Below, one piece after another: positions 6,001 through 8,229 of a stretch of 8,229 nt of DNA; within the stretch, counting starts at the first letter, position 1, and every line of letters starts with the position of its first letter. The position numbers were made by a program, and so were the translations under genes. The stretch is from an uncultured Bacteroidales bacterium. GTDB lineage: Bacteria > Bacteroidota > Bacteroidia > Bacteroidales > Paludibacteraceae. Under the pieces are notes generated by a model. It did no database searches, was not told the DNA's origin, and saw only the letters and a program-made list of their open reading frames with translations. The DNA is taken from the NCBI GenBank assembly GCA_945949375.1, contig CAMFEN010000034.1, positions 1 to 8,229 on the forward strand, in the 5' to 3' direction.

Positions 6001-8229
6001 TGAGTCCACCCCACGCCAACAGGATAACTATCTATATATCGACAGTATCTGTATCTCTGAGTCGTCGGCGGTGTGCGATGGTATACGAGCAATGCAGATA
6101 GAGCAGGTGCGTGCTACTTCGGCGGTATTAAGCGTCTTGTCGTATTACCGTTCGGACACGATAGAATACACCTTTGGGCTGTCGGGGGCTCCGCTGGGTG
6201 TAAACCCGATTCTGCGTATCACGGATACCACGTCTTTTGCACTGACAGACCTCTTGCCCGCCGAGACCTACGATGTATATGCGCGCACGCTGTGTGCTAC
6301 GGGAGATACGAGTGCTTGGTTCGGACCGGTGTCGTTCACTACGATTTGTCTGATGGAGATACCAGCCACCTATACCTTTGATGACCCTAATCAGTACTAT
6401 GTGCTGGAGAATAGTTTGGCGATGGAGAACTGTTGGCAGTCGCCGGAGGCCTCTGTATGCGTGATGTCGAACAACGATGACCATGAGTTTGGTCTGAATG
6501 GCACGCCCGCGCTCTATTTGGTATCAGATGCGAATGCGGCATATCCCGATGCTATCGTGGTATCGCCCTATATAGATGCTGCGTTAGACTCTTTGCAGTT
6601 GCGTTTCTGGGGACGTCCCGGGTATAAGACCAGTAAGTTCGGTCGTCCGTATATTGGCGAGGCATCGTCAAACAGCAAGCGAAGCGTGATTGTAGGTACG
6701 ATGGTAGATCCGAACGATGTGTCCACCTTTGTGCCTATGGATACTATTACGATGCCTGCTATGGGAGTATCGGACTATTGTGATTTAGACTCGGAGGGAA
6801 CGGAGTATTACCGCGAGTTCACCTATCCATTGAAGGGTGTCCCCGGGCATTATATTGCATTCCGCAGCGTCAACACATGGCGCAATGTGTTCTGTATAGA
6901 TGAGGTTACGATTGAGCCTTTGCGGGCGTGTGAGAGGCCTTCCGCCCTCACGGCAAACGTCCTGTCTGCCACCTCCGCGGTCGCTGCATGGGAAGGACAG
7001 GCGGAGACCTATCTGGTAGAGTTGACCGATGAGCAAGGTCGCGTATCGGCATTCTCTACCGCAGAGACTTCTTACCGGTTTACCGATCTGCTGCCGTATA
7101 GTGCCTACACCGTCCGCGTATGCGCGCAGTGTGGAAACAACGGGTCTGTCTATACTGCGTCTGTGCCTTTTGTAACGCATGCGATAGAACCTTTCCGAGA
7201 GGATTTTGAGGTGCCTGCAAAGAGTTGGAAAAGGGGCGAGGCATTGCTCTCGGATGTCTTGAATGGTCAGGCTATCGAATCGACGCTTTATAAATGGAAT
7301 GTGGTGGATGCTACCGCCACGGAGGCGAACCTCAGTGGCAAGGTGGCGAAGGTGAATCTCCATGGGGATGAGATACGCCATTGGTATATCTCACCGACCA
7401 TCTACCTAAGTGAAACGACATTGGATGCAGATTCCTATCTGTCGCTCTCGCTGGATGTCGCGCTTAGCACCTTTACCGACCACGAGGAGGTAGATGCCGA
7501 CTTGCAGCAGGAGGACAAGTTTGCCCTGTTGATTTCGGAGGATAATGGTGCCACATGGAAAGCAGATAATATGATTCTATGGGACAACACGCCGCAAGGC
7601 GATCATGTGCTCAACGCACTCACGCCTGCGGGCGAGACTTTCCGACTGGATGTGACACGCTTTGTGGGCAAGGATATCCGTCTGGCACTTTATGTGGAAT
7701 CCACCGACCCATCGGGGAAAGCGGGGGATGTGGACCTCTTTGTGGACAATATCCGTCTGCGCAAGGCGCATAGGATGGTCTATGCGGCGCAGCAATGCAA
7801 CGCCACCGGCTATTATGATGCGTACTTCAGCATACAGCAGCAAGACTTGCAGATAGGTACTACGCGCTATGAGCGTATTTTGCCCGCGGAATCAGGAGAG
7901 GCGACGGATACCCTTGTGCAGATGAATCTCACCATTTATCCTACGGAGCACACCCTGCTCTACGATACTGTCTGCGAGGGGACGCACTATACTGCGCATA
8001 ATTTCAACCTAATAGCCAACAAGAGCATGGTAGTGCCTGTGCGCTACACTTCGGTGAATGGGTGTGATAGTTTGGTGGAACTGCATCTGCATGTGCTGCC
8101 TACCACCTATGCCGATACCACTATCTATGCTTGCACCGAATACACATTCCGCAACCAAGTGTATCGTCACGACATCATCCTGACCGATACGCTGCCGAAT
8201 GCAGCAGGCTGCGATAGCATACGCACAAC
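1..8229 (+). CDS. Giant multidomain Bacteroidota surface protein (Fn3 / choice-of-anchor-J-like jelly-roll / GCDS repeats), internal fragment
   Basis: The frame starting at nt 2 is open through nt 8227, giving 2,742 codons with no stop; nt 1 and nt 8228-8229 belong to partial codons. Both ends run off the window, so no start codon, RBS, signal peptide or C-terminal sorting domain can be seen. Read directly: the end of one jelly-roll module, nine Fn3 + jelly-roll pairs with a period of about 284 residues, then Cys-Asp-Ser type repeats. Fn3 marks are the strand-F pattern T-x-Y-x-V-x-[VA]-R-S-[LI]-C and the strand-G pattern W-x-G-P-x-x-F-x-T. Jelly-roll marks are [LIV]-[SA]-P-x-[IL] early, S-x-D-x-G-x-T-W mid-domain and L-H-I-D-N-I at the end. 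From family knowledge, such proteins in Bacteroidales are secreted, often by T9SS, and act in adhesion or as surface stalks. That role is inferred here. No protease, glycosidase or other catalytic motif was found. Paralogous modules have drifted at synonymous sites, so the repeat array is not recent. No frameshift is seen. Confidence 0.96.
2..127 (+). other. JR-0: C-terminal end of a type I jelly-roll module (partial)
   Basis: Residues 1-42. Only the last strands of the domain are in the window. The stretch GHYIAFRAV (residues 12-20) matches GHYIAFRSV at residues 2282-2290 of JR-8 in eight of nine positions. The closing IDAIRL matches the IDEVTI end of JR-8. Cys1 and Cys30 line up with Cys2260 and Cys2298 of JR-8. 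These matches place it in the type I subclass, although the diagnostic mid-domain motif is upstream of the window. Confidence 0.7.
128..382 (+). other. Fn3-1: fibronectin type III-like domain
   Basis: Residues 43-127. It opens at Cys43 and has the strand-B Trp (VDWEV, Trp63), the E-F turn LIPNTEYEVRAHQSC with Cys113, and the closing FRTEC. The Cys43/Cys113 pair recurs in every Fn3 of the protein. It lacks the W-x-G-P strand-G motif of several later copies. The closing T-E-C announces a type I jelly roll, which follows. Confidence 0.78.
383..925 (+). other. JR-1: jelly-roll module, type I, divergent
   Basis: Residues 128-308. It starts with Cys128 and then FCW at residues 148-150, the spaced Cys pair typical of the type I copies. 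The SP motif has decayed to YAIMPEL (residues 196-202). The type I signature reads VGIAFNTTDLSAL at residues 231-243. The ending GKYVVFMIN...IAILDNVRI matches the type I C-terminal pattern. A Ser/Ala/Pro-rich loop (PASSSSAAPPS, residues 157-167) is unique to this copy. This is the least conserved full jelly roll in the window. Confidence 0.66.
926..1198 (+). other. Fn3-2: fibronectin type III-like domain
   Basis: Residues 309-399. Cys309 opens the domain, followed by ASLTW with the strand-B Trp (Trp329), LQNSTDYFAYVRPIC ending at Cys383, and a G-D-T-x-x-W turn before the final strand. It closes in K-T-L-I-G-I-P-Y rather than T-x-C, and a type II jelly roll follows, as at the other type II junctions. 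Confidence 0.8.
1199..1813 (+). other. JR-2: jelly-roll module, type II (choice-of-anchor J-like)
   Basis: Residues 400-604. It begins with IPYEEP, then W-K-V-Y and a second Trp region, with LLVSPDI at residues 477-483. The Asp-box position is degenerate (QREGEAIW, Trp531), but the second Trp is kept nine residues on (Trp540). The closing block YTFNLSEYVGSTIRLGFF followed by FHLWIDSLLL is the standard type II ending. It is the only type II copy without an intact S-x-D-x-G-x-T-W. Confidence 0.76.
1814..2074 (+). other. Fn3-3: fibronectin type III-like domain
   Basis: Residues 605-691. Cys605 opens the domain. The strand-B Trp is replaced by Phe625 in VHLDF. The second half is textbook: LTPDTYYRVFARSLC (Cys674), then GDTSAWYGPIAFTTE. 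It closely resembles Fn3-8, sharing STDTIEY versus RSDTIEY and GDTSAWYGP versus GDTSAWFGP. It is followed by Cys692 and a type I jelly roll, as Fn3-8 is. Confidence 0.85.
2075..2644 (+). other. JR-3: jelly-roll module, type I
   Basis: Residues 692-881. It has the type I opening C-L-T-T...YTFDS, MEKCW (Cys719), Cys732, and the SP position read as VVMAPME. FWARSGY is followed by a Gly/Ser-rich loop, the signature VGTMTDPNDFSSF (residues 805-817), GKYVALHNP and AIDDVQIC (Cys878). All four cysteines have counterparts in JR-8. In this subclass the V-G-x-M-x-D-P-x-D stretch replaces the Asp-box. Confidence 0.8.
2645..2887 (+). other. Fn3-4: fibronectin type III-like domain
   Basis: Residues 882-962. 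Cys882 opens the domain, then ATLRW (Trp902), the strand-C stretch ADSFLVTIV, LVPDLYYTASVVSVC (Cys948) and SFTT. It has no W-x-G-P motif. It resembles Fn3-9 (RWESEADSFLV versus AWEGQAETYLV), and both follow the closely related type I modules JR-3 and JR-8. Confidence 0.78.
2888..3472 (+). other. JR-4: jelly-roll module, type II with Asp-box
   Basis: Residues 963-1157. It opens with IPFTEEF, then W-T-Q-W, with ILMSPAIW (residues 1118-1125 of the protein frame lie downstream of MWKITKNG). The Asp-box is STDDGATW (residues 1080-1087), with the second Trp at 1095. The closing block YTFDLSAYTGRTIRMAFYAS is followed by LHLDNISL. This is a clean example of the type II module. Confidence 0.83.
3473..3730 (+). 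other. Fn3-5: fibronectin type III-like domain
   Basis: Residues 1158-1243. Cys1158 opens the domain in C-E-A-P-E-D-L-S-A, the usual Fn3 start. Strand B has Trp1178 (IAFSW), strand C reads TYELQIS, and YYARVRVIC gives Cys1229. It closes in FTFVT, followed by RASLPF. An additional Cys1218 sits in the E-F turn (EGCTP), where other copies have L-x-P. Confidence 0.84.
3731..4339 (+). other. JR-5: jelly-roll module, type II with Asp-box
   Basis: Residues 1244-1446. It opens with LPFLETF, then W-T-R-Y, and WLLSPQI follows an SAEFYGS strand. The Asp-box is SLDGGVTW (residues 1368-1375) with the second Trp eight residues later. The closing block LRLDFTKYQGHTIQIAWGI is followed by LHIDNVSL. Confidence 0.84.
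4340..4615 (+). other. Fn3-6: fibronectin type III-like domain
   Basis: Residues 1447-1538. It starts C-L-C (Cys1447 and Cys1449), so which one pairs with Cys1522 is open. The strand-B Trp is replaced by Phe1467 (ARLTF). The later part is strongly Fn3: LLSNTSYQVYVRSIC, GDSSVWSGPFVFRT. It is followed by IPY and a type II module. Confidence 0.84.
4616..5218 (+). other. JR-6: jelly-roll module, type II with Asp-box
   Basis: Residues 1539-1739. It opens with IPYMQDF, then W-K-R-Y, GGWNVHN and WMVSPVFDLS. The central strand reads LSFDAALTA, the Asp-box is SIDGGKTW (residues 1660-1667), and the second Trp is eight residues on. It closes with LISLNDYIGLPLQVAFGA and then LHIDNIAV. JR-5 and JR-6 share the insertion AYTPTK/PYSPES before the Asp-box strand. 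Confidence 0.84.
5219..5485 (+). other. Fn3-7: fibronectin type III-like domain
   Basis: Residues 1740-1828. Cys1740 opens the domain. An extra Cys1751 lies in strand A, and Phe1760 replaces the strand-B Trp (ADITF). LLPNTTYQLYMRSVC gives Cys1812, followed by SAWAGPFQFTT. The codons for MRSVCSETEHSAW contain a strong inverted repeat, listed separately. Confidence 0.84.
5422..5460. other. Inverted repeat inside the Fn3-7 coding sequence
   Basis: A 9-bp perfect stem pairs GCTCCGTCT (5427-5435) with AGACGGAGC (5442-5450) around a 6-nt loop. An outer 5-bp stem pairs CATGC (5422-5426) with GCATG (5456-5460), leaving 5451-5455 as a one-sided bulge. It is fully inside codons for conserved Fn3 residues and has no following T-run, so it is not a terminator. 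It may be a chance product of the codons. Confidence 0.45.
5486..6073 (+). other. JR-7: jelly-roll module, type II with Asp-box
   Basis: Residues 1829-2024. It opens with IPFCEPL, then W-T-S-Y, and LLVSPLLAIP follows a Y-A-A-R-I-E-L-Y-G-S strand. The Asp-box is STDNGATW (residues 1946-1953), with the second Trp eight residues later. The closing block TVNLSPYIGQSIRIAFYGES is followed by YLYIDSICIS. It has extra cysteines near the N-terminus (Cys in IPFCEPL and KWKCT), which may pair with each other. Confidence 0.83.
6074..6343 (+). other. Fn3-8: fibronectin type III-like domain
   Basis: Residues 2025-2114. Cys2025 opens the domain. The strand-B core Trp is Val2045 (AVLSV). Then come DTIEYTFGL, LLPAETYDVYARTLC (Cys2098) and GDTSAWFGPVSFTT. 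It is the closest relative of Fn3-3. The next residues, I-C, lead into a type I jelly roll. Confidence 0.84.
6344..6928 (+). other. JR-8: jelly-roll module, type I
   Basis: Residues 2115-2309. It reads Cys2116, YTFDDP, MENCW (Cys2144), Cys2153, IVVSPYI, and FWGRPGY followed by a basic, Ser-rich loop. The signature is VGTMVDPNDVSTF (residues 2231-2243). It ends with Cys2260, GHYIAFRSV and FCIDEVTI (Cys2298). It parallels JR-3 strand for strand, including the four shared cysteines. Confidence 0.82.
6929..7177 (+). other. Fn3-9: fibronectin type III-like domain
   Basis: Residues 2310-2392. Cys2310 opens C-E-R-P-S-A-L-T-A. It has the strand-B Trp2330 (AVAAW), LLPYSAYTVRVC (Cys2374, with an extra Cys2377) and VPFVT. 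It is a short Fn3 with a reduced C-terminal turn like Fn3-4. It is the last Fn3 seen before the repeat type changes. Confidence 0.84.
7178..7795 (+). other. JR-9: jelly-roll module, type II with Asp-box
   Basis: Residues 2393-2598. It opens with IEPFREDF, then SWKRGE, KWNVVDA and WYISPTIYLS. The central strand is LSLSLDVAL, the Asp-box is SEDNGATW (residues 2512-2519), and the second Trp is eight residues on. The end block FRLDVTRFVGKDIRLALYVES is followed by LFVDNIRL. About 15 further residues (RKAHRMVYAAQQ) link it to Cys2599 and the terminal repeats. Confidence 0.82.
7796..7942 (+). repeat. GCDS-type repeat a (degenerate)
   Basis: Residues 2599-2647. It starts at Cys2599 (CNATGYYDAYFS) and ends ATDTLVQMNLTIYP, which lines up with GCDSLVELHLHVLP of the next repeat. 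The Cys of the Cys-Asp-Ser core is replaced by Thr, so Cys2599 has no partner inside this repeat. The assignment rests on the shared D-[ST]-L-V-x-x-x-L-x-[IV]-x-P ending. Confidence 0.6.
7943..8101 (+). repeat. GCDS-type repeat b
   Basis: Residues 2648-2700. The order is L-L-Y-D-T-V-C-E-G (Cys2658), then the strand HNFNLIANKS, then SVNGCDSLVELHLHVLP with Cys2688. Tandem repeats of the form D-T-[IV]-C-x-G ... G-C-D-S-[ILV] are common near the C-terminal part of giant Bacteroidota surface proteins, and the two Cys may form a disulfide. No specific binding function is established that could be assigned here. Confidence 0.8.
8102..8229 (+). repeat. GCDS-type repeat c (runs off the window)
   Basis: Residues 2701-2742. 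It reads TTYADTTIYACTEYTF (Cys2711), NQVYRHD, TDTLPNAAGCDSIRT (Cys2737), with the same element order as repeat b. The window stops within or just after the Cys-Asp-Ser core, before the hydrophobic L-x-L-x-V-x-P strand. More copies probably follow. Confidence 0.78.

Noticed and set aside
6785..7381. 198-codon open frame on the minus strand
   Set aside because: It lies wholly opposite well-conserved JR-8, Fn3-9 and JR-9 codons. Its translation is rich in Arg/His/Ile with no recognisable domain, typical of antisense shadow.
3239..7558. Sialidase / BNR-repeat enzyme suggested by S-x-D-x-G-x-T-W motifs
   Set aside because: A propeller would need several Asp-boxes at intervals of tens of residues, plus catalytic Arg/Tyr/Glu. 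Here there is a single box per ~285-residue pair, set inside a jelly-roll pattern.
128..7795. CRISPR array, tandem DNA repeat or recent recombination array
   Set aside because: The periodicity is at protein level. Equivalent segments differ at many synonymous and amino-acid sites, and no identical long DNA repeats were seen.
1..8229. Gingipain-like protease with cleaved-adhesin domains
   Set aside because: The jelly rolls recall gingipain/HagA adhesin modules, but no cysteine protease domain or catalytic His/Cys motif is present in the window.

Overview
The window is the interior of a single gene. One + strand reading frame, with codons starting at nt 2, 5, 8 and so on, is open from the first base to the last: 2,742 complete codons with no stop. 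Neither the start codon nor the stop codon lies inside the window, so the full protein is larger than 2,742 residues, probably above 300 kDa. No second gene, RNA gene, mobile element, CRISPR array, promoter or terminator could be supported. Residue numbers below count from the codon at nt 2, so residue n begins at nt 3n-1.

The protein style points to the Bacteroidota, most likely the Bacteroidales. The clues are tandem fibronectin type III (Fn3) domains alternating with jelly-roll modules of the 'choice-of-anchor J' / MAM-like / cleaved-adhesin sort, ending in Cys-Asp-Ser ('GCDS') repeats. This is the usual look of giant cell-surface proteins exported by the type IX secretion system (T9SS) in that phylum. 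Base composition looks close to half G+C by eye. Genus cannot be given. The signal peptide and the T9SS C-terminal sorting domain that would prove the route lie, if present, outside the window.

Layout: nt 2-127 hold the C-terminal end of a jelly-roll module (JR-0). From nt 128 to 7795 there are nine consecutive Fn3 + jelly-roll pairs (Fn3-1/JR-1 to Fn3-9/JR-9) with a period of 266-296 residues, mean about 284. At nt 7796, exactly where a tenth Fn3 would begin, the architecture changes to short repeats of about 50 residues ending in [GT]-x-D-[ST]-[LI], and these continue out of the window.

The jelly rolls fall into two subtypes. Type I (JR-0, 1, 3, 8) carries a V-G-x-[MA]-x-[DN]-x-x-D motif; JR-0 is assigned from its C-terminal half only. 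Type II (JR-2, 4, 5, 6, 7, 9) mostly carries an Asp-box (S-x-D-x-G-x-T-W) followed by a second Trp. The end of the preceding Fn3 predicts which subtype follows. Every Fn3 has the same two cysteines. No catalytic domain is visible. The most economical reading is a long, disulfide-stiffened surface stalk or adhesin; its ligand cannot be read from the sequence.
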